DNA from: Microbulbifer variabilis ATCC 700307
GTDB lineage: Bacteria > Pseudomonadota > Gammaproteobacteria > Pseudomonadales > Cellvibrionaceae
Length of the DNA: 64,000 bases
Direction: 5' to 3'
NCBI RefSeq assembly: GCF_000380565.1
Contig: NZ_AQYJ01000023.1
Span: 1 to 64,000, forward strand
Under the pieces are notes generated by a model, which had not been told where the DNA came from, searched no databases, and saw nothing but the letters and a program-made list of their open reading frames with translations. The translations under genes were made by a program, and so were the position numbers. This document shows positions 35,306 through 44,637 of the stretch, piece after piece (the stretch's first letter is position 1; each line of letters starts with the position of its first letter).

Positions 35306-36262
35306 TTGGTGATCATTTTGGATTCAATAAATGTAGAAAATGGTGTATTGGTAGGGAATAATGATGAGCTTTTTCTTGCGAAAGGCAATCATAATCCCTT
35401 GGAATATATCTTAGGTGATAAGGTTGTAGACCTTGAATCTATTGAGAGCTTCTGGGCTAATATCGCAGCTAGGGCGAGTTATTGTGCTAAAGCTGGCTGT
35501 GCTTTTAAGCATGTAGTTTTTCCAGATAAACATGTTGTTCAATATAAAGATTTTCCATTGGGAAAAGTTGATGGCCTTTTTTCTTATTACATGGAGAAAA
35601 AATGGGATAACTCTGTTATTTACCCTGTCTCCGAGCTTCGGGGATTGGTTGAAAAACCATATCTTAAGTATGATACTCATATGAATATGTATGGGAAAAG
35701 GTTGGTTTCCTATTTGCTCTTAAAGGAGACTTTAGAGGAGATTTCTTTCGAAGACCATAGAAAGATCCTTGCAGAAAATATTAAGACTGCTCGAACGCAA
35801 GGGGATTTGTCAGTTAAGTTGGGCCTTGGTCCGGACGATGTTGAAGTTATTTCTTCCCCAAAAGGTGCAAGATATCTCAGTAATGGTGTCAAGGGCGGGA
35901 ATAATGGAATTGTTGATATTTATATCAACGAAAAATCTATAACAAATAAGCGCCTTTTGATTTTTGGTGATTCTTTTTTTAGATCTATGTTGTCCATCCT
36001 TGCTTATTATTTTAATGAGATTCTGTTTCTGAGAACACCTTATTTTCATACTGAAATGTATAATTTATATAGGCCGGATGTTGTTTTTACTGGCAATGTA
36101 GAAAGATACTTGTCGAAAGTAACATGCGACAATGAGGCTCGCCCATTTTTTATGTATCGTTATGCAAAATCTAGTGAAGACTATGGAAATGAAACCAAAG
36201 GCTTTTCTGATATTTATGGTTCTTTATTGAGCGCTAAGAATAGCTTTGTAGTCTCCAGATAG
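35306..36262 (+). CDS. AlgX/AlgJ-like SGNH-domain protein
   Basis: Up to 318 residues; the start is uncertain (TTG 35306, GTG 35309 or TTG 35318, none with a good ribosome site). The pattern is that of acetyltransferase-like SGNH proteins: LFLAKGNHNPLEY and VFPDKHVVQYKDFP early. KYDTHMNMYGKRLVSYLL near 114-131 is the family's TDTHW-x-x-G motif with Trp replaced by Met. LLIFGDSFFRSML near 212-224 is the GDS block. AlgJ and AlgX relatives O-acetylate exopolysaccharide in the periplasm, but no signal peptide or membrane helix is seen here, so it may act in the cytoplasm. Confidence 0.65.
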   Translation: MVIILDSINVENGVLVGNNDELFLAKGNHNPLEYILGDKVVDLESIESFWANIAARASYCAKAGCAFKHVVFPDKHVVQYKDFPLGKVDGLFSYYMEKKWDNSVIYPVSELRGLVEKPYLKYDTHMNMYGKRLVSYLLLKETLEEISFEDHRKILAENIKTARTQGDLSVKLGLGPDDVEVISSPKGARYLSNGVKGGNNGIVDIYINEKSITNKRLLIFGDSFFRSMLSILAYYFNEILFLRTPYFHTEMYNLYRPDVVFTGNVERYLSKVTCDNEARPFFMYRYAKSSEDYGNETKGFSDIYGSLLSAKNSFVVSR

Positions 36263-36272
36263 ATAAGATTTT

Positions 36273-37208
36273 ATGAAAGCAATTTTACCTGTTGCCGGCT
36301 TGGGAACCCGTATGCTGCCGGCCACCAAGGCTATTCCCAAAGAAATGCTGCCTATCGTCGATAAACCGCTTATTCAGTATGTGGTCAATGAGGCGGTTGC
36401 CGCTGGGATAAAACATATTGTGTTGGTTACCCATTCCAGTAAGAACTCTATCGAAAACCATTTCGATACCAGTTTTGAGTTGGAGGCTACCCTAGAGGCC
36501 AGGGTCAAACGACAGCTATTGGATGAGGTTCGGTCCATCTGCCCGAAAGACGTTACTATCATGCATGTACGCCAGGGTGAGGCGAAGGGGTTGGGGCATG
36601 CTATCTTATGCGCCCGACCATTGGTGGGTGATGAGGATTTTGCGGTGTTACTTCCGGACGTCATTATCGATGATGCAGCTTCTAATCTCTGTCGGGATAA
36701 TTTGGCGCAAATGTTATCGCGATTCAATCGGATTGGTGTTAGTCAGGTGATGGTTGAGCCGGTTCCGGAAGAAGAAGTGCATAAATATGGCGTGGCGGAT
36801 TGTCAGGGAGCAGCGTTGTCTCCAAATGCCTCGCAGCCAATGACAGCCATTGTGGAAAAACCTCCTGCAGCTGAAGCGCCATCGAATTTAGCAGTGGTTG
36901 GACGCTATGTATTGTCACGCATGCTATGGCCCTTACTTGAGCAGACATTACCAGGTGCCAGTAACGAAATTCAGCTTACTGATGCTATTGCAGAGTTGAT
37001 GACACAGGAAACAGTTGAGGCTTATCGTATGGTCGGCAAGAGTCATGATTGTGGCTCTAAGTTGGGCTATCTAAAGGCAAATGTTGAATACGGATTGCGC
37101 CATCCAGATTTAGCAGAAGATTACCGGGCTTATTTGAATACGTTGATGCTATCTGGGGATATGGCTTCCGATAGTCAGATCCAGCTTCCAGAGGATGCTG
37201 TTGCATGA
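36273..37208 (+). CDS. galU: UTP-glucose-1-phosphate uridylyltransferase
   Basis: This 311-residue enzyme has [26 protein letters not shown] at its N-terminus. The uridine-binding and catalytic region is [58 protein letters not shown] and [20 protein letters not shown] follow. It makes UDP-glucose for the capsule and other glycans. Its stop overlaps the galE start by four bases (ATGA), giving a UDP-glucose to UDP-galactose pair. Confidence 0.95.
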   Translation: MKAILPVAGLGTRMLPATKAIPKEMLPIVDKPLIQYVVNEAVAAGIKHIVLVTHSSKNSIENHFDTSFELEATLEARVKRQLLDEVRSICPKDVTIMHVRQGEAKGLGHAILCARPLVGDEDFAVLLPDVIIDDAASNLCRDNLAQMLSRFNRIGVSQVMVEPVPEEEVHKYGVADCQGAALSPNASQPMTAIVEKPPAAEAPSNLAVVGRYVLSRMLWPLLEQTLPGASNEIQLTDAIAELMTQETVEAYRMVGKSHDCGSKLGYLKANVEYGLRHPDLAEDYRAYLNTLMLSGDMASDSQIQLPEDAVA

Positions 37209-38263
37209 TTGAGAATAGCGAAACGATGGGTAGACGGATATTGGTTACCGGTGGCGCGGGTTACATTGGCTCTCACACCCTGGTGGCATTACAAGAGGCT
37301 GGGTTTGAGGCTGTAGTTATCGATAGTCTGTGCAATAGCTCCGAAGTAGCTTTACAAAGAGTACAGGCGATTAGCGGCAAACCGGTTCGCTTCTATCGTG
37401 GTGATATTAGAAACCGCAAACTGCTAGACCAAATTTTTACTGAGAATGTGATTCATGCCGTAATTCATTTTGCCGGACTGAAGGCAGTAGGTGAATCTTC
37501 ACAGAAGCCGATCGACTACTACCAGAGTAATGTTAGTGGCAGTCTGGTAATACTGGAGGCTATGCAGGCGTTTGGAGTTAAGCAGCTGGTGTTCAGCTCT
37601 TCCGCCACTGTTTATGGTAGTGAGGCCCCTGTGCCTTATGTGGAAACTCTACAAACTGGTCGCACCAGTAACCCATATGGCACCAGTAAATGGATGGTAG
37701 AGCAGGTTTTACGGGATGCGGCCGCTGCGAACCCAGAGCTTTCTGTGGCACTCCTTCGATATTTTAATCCTGTTGGTGCGCATCCTTCTGGATTGATTGG
37801 AGAAGATCCTCAGGGAATACCTAACAACCTGCTACCTTATATCGCCCAGGTTGCAGTGGGTAAGCGCAACGAGTTATCGATATTTGGCGATGACTACCCC
37901 ACACCGGATGGCACCTGTCTGCGGGATTACCTTCATGTAGTGGATTTGGCGATAGGGCACGTTCGAGCCTTGGAGTGGCTGGCAGATAAGTCAGGCGCAG
38001 AAGCATTTAACCTTGGGACCGGTCGGGGCACTTCTGTACTGGAAATAGTTCGAGCTTTTGAACGGGCTTCAGGTGTAACAGTTCCCTATCGGCTGTCACC
38101 ACGTCGTGCAGGCGACCTGCCAGCTTTTTGGGCTGATGCTTCCAAGGCAAAATGTGAATTGGGGTGGGTTGCAAATCTGGGGTTGGAGCAGATGATGGCC
38201 GATACTTGGCGGTGGCAGAGTAAAAACCCCCATGGCTATGGCGCTGTTGCTACCAATAAGTAG
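37205..38263 (+). CDS. galE: UDP-glucose 4-epimerase
   Basis: This 352-residue extended SDR protein has [22 protein letters not shown] at about 12-33 and [29 protein letters not shown] and [12 protein letters not shown] supply the Ser and the Tyr-x3-Lys pair. [19 protein letters not shown] and [15 protein letters not shown] complete it. It interconverts UDP-glucose and UDP-galactose. Its presence beside galU suggests galactose, or an acid derived from it, in the capsule. Confidence 0.95.
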   Translation: MIENSETMGRRILVTGGAGYIGSHTLVALQEAGFEAVVIDSLCNSSEVALQRVQAISGKPVRFYRGDIRNRKLLDQIFTENVIHAVIHFAGLKAVGESSQKPIDYYQSNVSGSLVILEAMQAFGVKQLVFSSSATVYGSEAPVPYVETLQTGRTSNPYGTSKWMVEQVLRDAAAANPELSVALLRYFNPVGAHPSGLIGEDPQGIPNNLLPYIAQVAVGKRNELSIFGDDYPTPDGTCLRDYLHVVDLAIGHVRALEWLADKSGAEAFNLGTGRGTSVLEIVRAFERASGVTVPYRLSPRRAGDLPAFWADASKAKCELGWVANLGLEQMMADTWRWQSKNPHGYGAVATNK

Positions 38264-38399
38264 ATGAAAATGGCGCTAGCGATATTTTCTTGAAAATAGC
38301 AGAAGAAAATAGAGAATCTCGCGAACGTCTCACTATGCACTGTGTTGACAGCGTTAAGTTAGCTCGGCATTGAATAAACAAGTTTTTTAGATTTTTAGC

Positions 38400-38960
38400 A
38401 TGAAAGTATTTCAGATTGGCTTTAATAAGTGTGGTACGACAAGCCTGAACCACTTTTTCTTGCGCAATGGCTATAAAGCTATTCACTGGGATCATGGGAA
38501 CTTGGCTTTACAGATTGAGGATAACTATCTACATGGACGGCCATTGCTGAGTGGATATGAAGATTTCGATTTCTTTAGCGATATGGAGCTGGTTTCAAGT
38601 CGGTGCCTATATGCCTTCGAAAAATACTATCAGGAACTGGACCGACAGTACCCAGGTTCTCTTTTTATATTAAATACACGCCCTGTGGATAAATGGATAA
38701 AGAGTCGCCTTAATCACGGTGATGGAAGTTACTTGCGGCGTTTTGAACAAATCTACTCGTGTAACCGTGAAGGCGTTATAGATCGTTGGAAGTACGAGTG
38801 GTACAAGCATCATTCAAATGTGCTTCAGTATTTTTATGGGCGTGAGAACTTCCTTCTATTTGATATTGAAAACGATGATGGAAGCAAGATAAAAAAATTT
38901 ACTGGCTGTTCAAAAATGCAGGCTTCTTTTTACAGACATGATCACCGGACCAGCTGTTAG
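38400..38960 (+). CDS. Small sulfotransferase-family protein
   Basis: 186 residues. The P-loop KVFQIGFNKCGTTSLNHFF at the N-terminus and ILNTRPVDKWIKSRLNHG near 98-115 match the 5'- and 3'-binding motifs of short bacterial sulfotransferases. WDHGNLALQI near 31-40 is also typical. The last 15 residues (QASFYRHDHRTSC) look unlike the usual ending, so a late frameshift is possible. It is the second sulfotransferase-like gene in the locus and sits after galE with 136 bases between. The acceptor is presumably a capsule sugar. Confidence 0.72.
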   Translation: MKVFQIGFNKCGTTSLNHFFLRNGYKAIHWDHGNLALQIEDNYLHGRPLLSGYEDFDFFSDMELVSSRCLYAFEKYYQELDRQYPGSLFILNTRPVDKWIKSRLNHGDGSYLRRFEQIYSCNREGVIDRWKYEWYKHHSNVLQYFYGRENFLLFDIENDDGSKIKKFTGCSKMQASFYRHDHRTSC

Positions 38961-39101
38961 TGTGATTGGTGCTACGACTGAGATAATGTGTGCCTGCACT
39001 TTTCTGATTGTCACTCCTGTTAGATTATACGTTATTTTAATAGTGACCACTTTCGAAACTTTTTTAGAATAGTTGACTAAAGATGGTTTTTTGGAGCGCG
39101 A

Positions 39102-40244
39102 ATGAAGTTTGGAATCGCTGCGATTTTTAAAAATGAATATGAGTATATTCTGGAATGGATTGTCTATCACCAGTTGATAGGTGTTGATGCCTTTTATATT
39201 GCTGATAATGTCAGTGATGATGGATCCTCACAGTTATTGGAAGCACTGGACAGCCTAGGTGTGATAAAAAGGGTTTATTTCCCCAGAGTTGGTACCGGTG
39301 GTCCACAGATGCCTGCTTATAATAATATGTTGCATCGGTTCGGTAACGAAGTTGACCTTTTGTGTTTTATTGATGCCGATGAATTTCTTGTCAGCACAAA
39401 TGGCAGTAATTTAAAGGATATTTTATCTGGTTTTTATGCACTAGAGGATGCTGGTGCTCTGGCACTCAATTGGCGAAACTTTGGGTCGTCCGGTCATAAA
39501 TTCAAGGATGAGGGCTTGGTAATTGAGCGTTTTACATATGCTTCAAAACAAGATCATGATTTCAATCGACATATCAAGACGATCTTAAAGCCCTCTATGG
39601 TAGAGAGGATGCATGTTCATGAATGTATCCTTAAATCTGGACGTTATTATTCAGGGAATCTTCAACCAACGGTCTTTGAGAATGGCAGTCCGTGTGAGCC
39701 CAAGACGAGCAAGGTTCTCTATGATGGGATAAGAGTTAATCATTATGTGGTTAAGTCCCGTCATGAGCATGTTATGAAAAAGGAGCATAAAGGCTCTGGA
39801 GCTGGCAGTGCAGAGAGAAAAAAGGGTGAGGCTTACTTTAAGGCGCACGATTTAAATGATGAGAGAGATAAGGCACTGCTCTGCTATGTTGATGACGTCA
39901 AGGCAGGCGTTGCAGCCCTGAGGGATCGTATTGGTGCAGAAACCCCATTCCTCTGTTACGGGAAAGCGTTTGTTGATGTTAAGCCTGAGCTGATTACCGG
40001 TTGGGCTGTTACAGAGTCTGATTGTCCAGTAAAGATTCGCTTGTTGGTCAATGGCGTAGAACACCTTGTCGATTTGAGTCGGGCGCGCCCCGATGTTGTA
40101 CGTAAGGGGCTTTCCAAAAGGCTACAATGTGGCTTCAGTTTTAAACCCAAGAAGGTTATCACCAGCGAAGATAAAATTGAGGCGTATATATACGGTACGA
40201 CTGTTGAAGCGAAGGTTAACTTTAAGTTGGATATTAGCGCTTAG
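39102..40244 (+). CDS. GT2/GT92-like glycosyltransferase with C-terminal module
   Basis: This 380-residue protein has GGAGCGCGA as a ribosome site. The N-terminal catalytic domain reads FGIAAIFKNEYEYILEWIVYH, YIADNVSDDGS and LCFIDADEFLV (DxD at about 91-93), as in glyco_tranf_2_4/GT92 enzymes. RMHVHECILKSG and NHYVVKSRHEH follow. A separate C-terminal stretch (about 290-380) begins ELITGWAVTESDCPVKIRLLVNG and resembles the modules in the enzyme at 30068. The donor and acceptor sugars are unknown. Confidence 0.82.
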   Translation: MKFGIAAIFKNEYEYILEWIVYHQLIGVDAFYIADNVSDDGSSQLLEALDSLGVIKRVYFPRVGTGGPQMPAYNNMLHRFGNEVDLLCFIDADEFLVSTNGSNLKDILSGFYALEDAGALALNWRNFGSSGHKFKDEGLVIERFTYASKQDHDFNRHIKTILKPSMVERMHVHECILKSGRYYSGNLQPTVFENGSPCEPKTSKVLYDGIRVNHYVVKSRHEHVMKKEHKGSGAGSAERKKGEAYFKAHDLNDERDKALLCYVDDVKAGVAALRDRIGAETPFLCYGKAFVDVKPELITGWAVTESDCPVKIRLLVNGVEHLVDLSRARPDVVRKGLSKRLQCGFSFKPKKVITSEDKIEAYIYGTTVEAKVNFKLDISA

Positions 40245-40368
40245 GAAGAAACCTTATATATGGCCGGATATGGCATTGAAACAAGTAGCTAAACTTGAAA
40301 GTAAGGTTATTCCGGTACGCATAACAAGCACGGTAAAGTGCACAATTAAATAGCGGGATTTAATACTG

Positions 40369-42633
40369 GTGTTTAGATTTTTGAAGTCCCTGTTTCGTAT
40401 TGATTTGATCTCCAGGCTTAAGCCTGCACTTGCTATTAGTCGGGCCAGTGATGCTTCGATGAATTTTGACTGGTATTCTGAGGGAAAAGATCCGCAATTT
40501 TTGGTAAAGGGACGGATGCCCAGTGCCGGATGGTATATGGTGGAAATTGCTTTGAAGTATAATCAGTCTTCTATAGATTCAAAGATCTACTTTGATTATG
40601 GGGCTGGTTTAAGTGAATCTGACAGCATTTTTATTCCTATTAAATCCGGTAAAGTCACCAAGCGTCTGGTATACCTTTCTGCTCGACCACAGGCAGTACG
40701 TTTTGACCCCATGGAATCTGTGGGGCTATTTTCAGTAAAGCGTTTTAACTTAGTCAGACTTTTGCCCCAGTTTGCTTATGATCGCTTGGCTCAGCGTCTC
40801 AACAATATGCACTTTAAGTTTCGTAACTTGGGAAAAGCGAATGTGTTGCGGAGCATTCGCGAGGAAGCCTTAGAAAGGAATTGTTGTTGGCGTGATTTGG
40901 CGTTAGAACACTACGGGAGAACTTTTATTAAGAGACGTCAGTCTCGCGATTATAATGAGTGGATCAGAACCGTTGAGCTCAAACGCCTCGAATCTGCGGA
41001 TAAGGGGTTTTCCCTAAATACAAATACAGGCCCCCTGATTTCAATTGTTGTCCCTACTTACAATACTGATTTAAAGCTATTGTGCGCTTGCGTTGACTCG
41101 GTACTAGCACAAAGTTACGGCAATTGGCAGCTTTGTATTGCCGACGATGCGTCTTCGGAACCACAGGTTAAGGCTTGCTTGAAGGAATACCAAGCCAAAG
41201 ATGCACGCATCCAAGTGGAATTCCGGAAAAGTAATGGACATATTTCAGCGGCTAGTAATAGCGCTTTAAATTTGGTAAAGGGCGAATATATCGCTTTACT
41301 GGACCATGATGATACTCTGGCGCCGCACGCCCTACAAAGAGTGGCAGAGGAGATTCGGAAGAAACCGCAAGCTCAATTGCTTTATAGTGATGAAGACAAA
41401 ATTGATCATTTGGGTGAGCGTTTTGATCCGCACTTCAAGCCGGATTGGAATCCTGATCTTCTATTGTCACAAAATTATATTTGCCATTTGACGGTGCTAA
41501 GGGCATCTCTAGTGGCACGGGTAGGAGGCTTCCGCTTGGGGGTTGAGGGCAGTCAGGATCACGATTTGCTCCTGCGTTGTTCGCCCTATCTGAATGCTGG
41601 TAATGTCGTACATATTCCGGAAATACTATACCACTGGCGAGCGATCAATGGTTCCACCGCCCAGGAGGGCGACGCCAAAAGTTATGCAGTCAAGGCGGGC
41701 TTAAAGGCTGTGACTGATTATTTTGAAAGTGAAGGGTTGCAAGCTATGGCAGAGCCGGGTACAGCACCAAACAGCTATCGGGTGCACTGGACTATTCCTC
41801 AGCCTGCTCCTTTGGTGAGTTTACTGATTCCAACTCGGGATGGCCTGGAGATTCTTAAGCCCTGTGTAGAGGCGATTCTGTCCAGAACAGATTATCCGAA
41901 TTATGAGGTGCTGATTTTGGATAATCAGAGCCGTTGCGAGGCAACATTGCGCTTTCTGAAGGAGATTAGTACTTCTAATACAAGGGTTTCAGTGCATCGT
42001 TGGGACCACCCATTCAATTACTCTGCGATTAATAATTTTGGCGCTGAGCTGGCCAGGGGTGAGATTATAGGGTTGGTGAATAACGACATCGAGCCTATCA
42101 ACAGGGGCTGGCTGACAGAGATGGTAAGCCAGGCGCAGCGGCCTGAAATCGGCTGTGTGGGCGCAAAACTTTACTACTCCAATGATACTATCCAGCACGG
42201 TGGAGTGATTCTCGGGATTGGAGGTGTCGCAGGCCATTCCCACAAGTATTTCAACCGTAATGAATACGGTTATTTTTCGCGCCTGCACTTAGTGCAAAAC
42301 CTTTCAGCAGTGACAGCCGCGTGTCTTCTGATACGTAAAGCGGTATTCGTGGAAGTGGGGGGGTTGGACAGTGCTAATTTGGCGGTGGCTTTTAATGATG
42401 TGGATTTATGTCTCAAGGTGCGCGAAGCGGGTTATCGTAATCTGTGGACACCTTATGCGGAACTCTACCATCATGAATCAGTTTCTCGAGGCGCCGACAA
42501 TACCTTGGCTAAACGCCGCCGTGCGCAGCGTGAGGCGCAGTATATGCGCAATCGTTGGGGAGAGTTGTTAGATACTGATCCAGCTTATAATCCTAATCTG
42601 ACGCTTGTGCATGAGGACTTCTCATTGGCATAA
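40369..42633 (+). CDS. Large dual-domain family 2 glycosyltransferase
   Basis: 754 residues from a GTG at 40369; no better ATG lies near. It has an N-terminal region of about 220 residues without a known domain. GT2 domain 1 follows: ISIVVPTYNTDLKLLCACVDSVLAQSY, YIALLDHDDTLAPHAL and LLYSDEDKIDHLGER. GT2 domain 2 follows from about 480: LVSLLIPTRDGLEILKPCVEAI, IIGLVNNDIEPINRGWL, AACLLIRKAVFVEVGG and FNDVDLCLKVREAGYRNLW. Both carry acidic metal-binding motifs, so it may add two sugars in turn, as polymerising or O-antigen-type enzymes do. Confidence 0.88.
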   Translation: MFRFLKSLFRIDLISRLKPALAISRASDASMNFDWYSEGKDPQFLVKGRMPSAGWYMVEIALKYNQSSIDSKIYFDYGAGLSESDSIFIPIKSGKVTKRLVYLSARPQAVRFDPMESVGLFSVKRFNLVRLLPQFAYDRLAQRLNNMHFKFRNLGKANVLRSIREEALERNCCWRDLALEHYGRTFIKRRQSRDYNEWIRTVELKRLESADKGFSLNTNTGPLISIVVPTYNTDLKLLCACVDSVLAQSYGNWQLCIADDASSEPQVKACLKEYQAKDARIQVEFRKSNGHISAASNSALNLVKGEYIALLDHDDTLAPHALQRVAEEIRKKPQAQLLYSDEDKIDHLGERFDPHFKPDWNPDLLLSQNYICHLTVLRASLVARVGGFRLGVEGSQDHDLLLRCSPYLNAGNVVHIPEILYHWRAINGSTAQEGDAKSYAVKAGLKAVTDYFESEGLQAMAEPGTAPNSYRVHWTIPQPAPLVSLLIPTRDGLEILKPCVEAILSRTDYPNYEVLILDNQSRCEATLRFLKEISTSNTRVSVHRWDHPFNYSAINNFGAELARGEIIGLVNNDIEPINRGWLTEMVSQAQRPEIGCVGAKLYYSNDTIQHGGVILGIGGVAGHSHKYFNRNEYGYFSRLHLVQNLSAVTAACLLIRKAVFVEVGGLDSANLAVAFNDVDLCLKVREAGYRNLWTPYAELYHHESVSRGADNTLAKRRRAQREAQYMRNRWGELLDTDPAYNPNLTLVHEDFSLA

Positions 42634-42903
42634 ATCTGAAGTAGTAAGGCACCTTAGCTATATTCGCTGATTTATTCTAATGGGGACTTCTTTGCATTTG
42701 CCAGCTTGCCATATTAAGAAAGTGGCGCGTATGGATGCTCTTCTGTTGCGCTTGGCGGTAAGGCTGGGGGCTTACGGGCATAACTATATAGGAAGCTTTG
42801 GGCGGGCAGCATAACCGGATCAGTTTTGGCATAATCTGTTGTTGCCCCAGGCCTGCAATAAAACAAACTCTCGTATCGGTAACCAGAGCGGTGCCCTGAT
42901 CTT

Positions 42904-44637
42904 ATGACACTTTCCCAATTTTTTGTTGCGGGTATCTTTACCCTGGTAATCGGTTCCCTGATTTTCACACGTTTCCGCCCTTCTCTGGTCTTTGCTTCAG
43001 CTGCAGGAGCCTGTTTTTTGACCGGATTGGTACCTGCGGAGTCGGTGTTACAGAAGGGGGCTAACCCGGGTTTGGTGACATTGATAATTTTATTACTGGT
43101 ATCGGTGGGGTTGGAGAAGGCCCGTTGGTTGCGGGCTCTTTCAGAAGGGTTGATCAATGGCTCCCTGAGGATCAGCCTTCTGCGCTTAACTACTGCAACA
43201 GCGCTAAGTTCAGCTTTTCTCAACAATACTGCTGTGGTGGCAGCTTTGGCGTCCAGCGTCAAAGGACAACGCCGTTTACCGGCAGCAAAGCTGCTATTAC
43301 CACTTTCCTATGCCGCTATTCTCGGTGGAACCCTGACCTTGATAGGCACTTCTACCAACCTGATTGTTAATAGTTTCGTGCTGGACCGTGGCCTGCAAGG
43401 CCTGGAGTTCTTCACTTTTTTGCCAGTAGGATTGGCCGCAACCTTAGTGGGGCTGGCAGTGTTGTTGTTGTGTAATCGCCTTTTACCTGAAGGGGCGGTA
43501 ACTGAGGAGCCGGTGACTGAATATCTGCTGGAAGCAGAGGTAGTGGCAGATTCACCCCTGGATGGCAAGAGCGTTGAACAGAACCGCTTGCGCCAGCTGG
43601 AGACCCTCTACTTGATCGAAATTGTTCGTGGTAATCAAATCATAAGTCCAGTGGCACCTTCAGAGGTGCTCCGTTGTGGGGATAAGCTGATTTTTAGTGG
43701 TGATGTCCGAGATCTGGGACGTTTACAGGATATTGAGGGGTTACGCCTTTTCGCTCTGGAAGATGAGAAGTTGGACCTGAATCTCACCGAGGTGGTGGTA
43801 ACGCCCAGTTCCAGTATCCTTGGCCAAACCCTAAAGGGGTGCAACTTTCGTACTCGTTTCGACGCTGCTGTAGTTGCTATGCGCCGTGGCGGTGAACGGT
43901 TGTCAGGGAAGCTGGGGGAGATAGAGCTGCGCGCGGGAGATGCGCTGCTGCTGGCAGTGGGAGCGGATTTCAAGCATCACTTAAATATCGATAAGAACTT
44001 TTATGTGATAAGCGGTACTGAAGTACGGCGTGAACTTTCACGGCGGGATAACTGGCTGCTGGGCCTTGGTTTTGCTGCCGTAGTTTCCGGTGCGGCGCTC
44101 GGCTATTTTTCGTTGCTGAAAGGGCTGGTGGTATTGCTGGGTGGCATGATAGGGCTGGGTATCGTATCGACTACTGAGATGCAGCGACGCTTCCCTTTCC
44201 AGATATGGTTAATTATTGCCTGTGCCTTGGTACTTGCAGAGGCCTTTGCTGTTAGTGGCTTGGCGGACACGCTGGCTGGTGGTTTGAGGAGTATGCTTGC
44301 TGGGTGGGGACCGTTGGCTGGTCTGGTGGGTATATTTTTACTGACCTTAGTCCTAACCGAACTGATGACGAATAATGCAGCCGCCGCGCTTACTTTCCCC
44401 CTTGCCTGGAGTTTGGCAGAGAGTTTTGGGGTGAGTTGGGTGCCTTTTGTAATGGCCGTGGCCTATGGGGCCAGCGCAAGTTTTTTGACTCCATTTGGCT
44501 ACCAGACCAATCTGATAGTGCAAAACTTGGGTGGGTATCACTTAAGGGACTTCCTGCGTGCGGGTTTACCTCTCACCATTGCATACTCTTTGACTGTCCT
44601 AACATTATTGCCAATCGTATTTCCCTTTGAGAATTGA
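42904..44637 (+). CDS. SLC13-type anion permease with two RCK_C domains
   Basis: This 577-residue permease has about 11 membrane segments split by a cytoplasmic insert. The first half holds AFLNNTAVVAALASSVKG and GTLTLIGTSTNLIVNSF. The insert (about 200-365) has two TrkA-C/RCK_C regions (LEAEVVADSPLDGKSV and VVVTPSSSILGQTLKG). The second half repeats the signature: LMTNNAAAALTFPLAWSLA and TPFGYQTNLIVQNLGGY. Members carry sulfate, dicarboxylates or similar anions with sodium. Its stop overlaps the next glycosyltransferase start, so it is part of the capsule operon. Sulfate is the attractive substrate but is not proven. Confidence 0.85.
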   Translation: MTLSQFFVAGIFTLVIGSLIFTRFRPSLVFASAAGACFLTGLVPAESVLQKGANPGLVTLIILLLVSVGLEKARWLRALSEGLINGSLRISLLRLTTATALSSAFLNNTAVVAALASSVKGQRRLPAAKLLLPLSYAAILGGTLTLIGTSTNLIVNSFVLDRGLQGLEFFTFLPVGLAATLVGLAVLLLCNRLLPEGAVTEEPVTEYLLEAEVVADSPLDGKSVEQNRLRQLETLYLIEIVRGNQIISPVAPSEVLRCGDKLIFSGDVRDLGRLQDIEGLRLFALEDEKLDLNLTEVVVTPSSSILGQTLKGCNFRTRFDAAVVAMRRGGERLSGKLGEIELRAGDALLLAVGADFKHHLNIDKNFYVISGTEVRRELSRRDNWLLGLGFAAVVSGAALGYFSLLKGLVVLLGGMIGLGIVSTTEMQRRFPFQIWLIIACALVLAEAFAVSGLADTLAGGLRSMLAGWGPLAGLVGIFLLTLVLTELMTNNAAAALTFPLAWSLAESFGVSWVPFVMAVAYGASASFLTPFGYQTNLIVQNLGGYHLRDFLRAGLPLTIAYSLTVLTLLPIVFPFEN

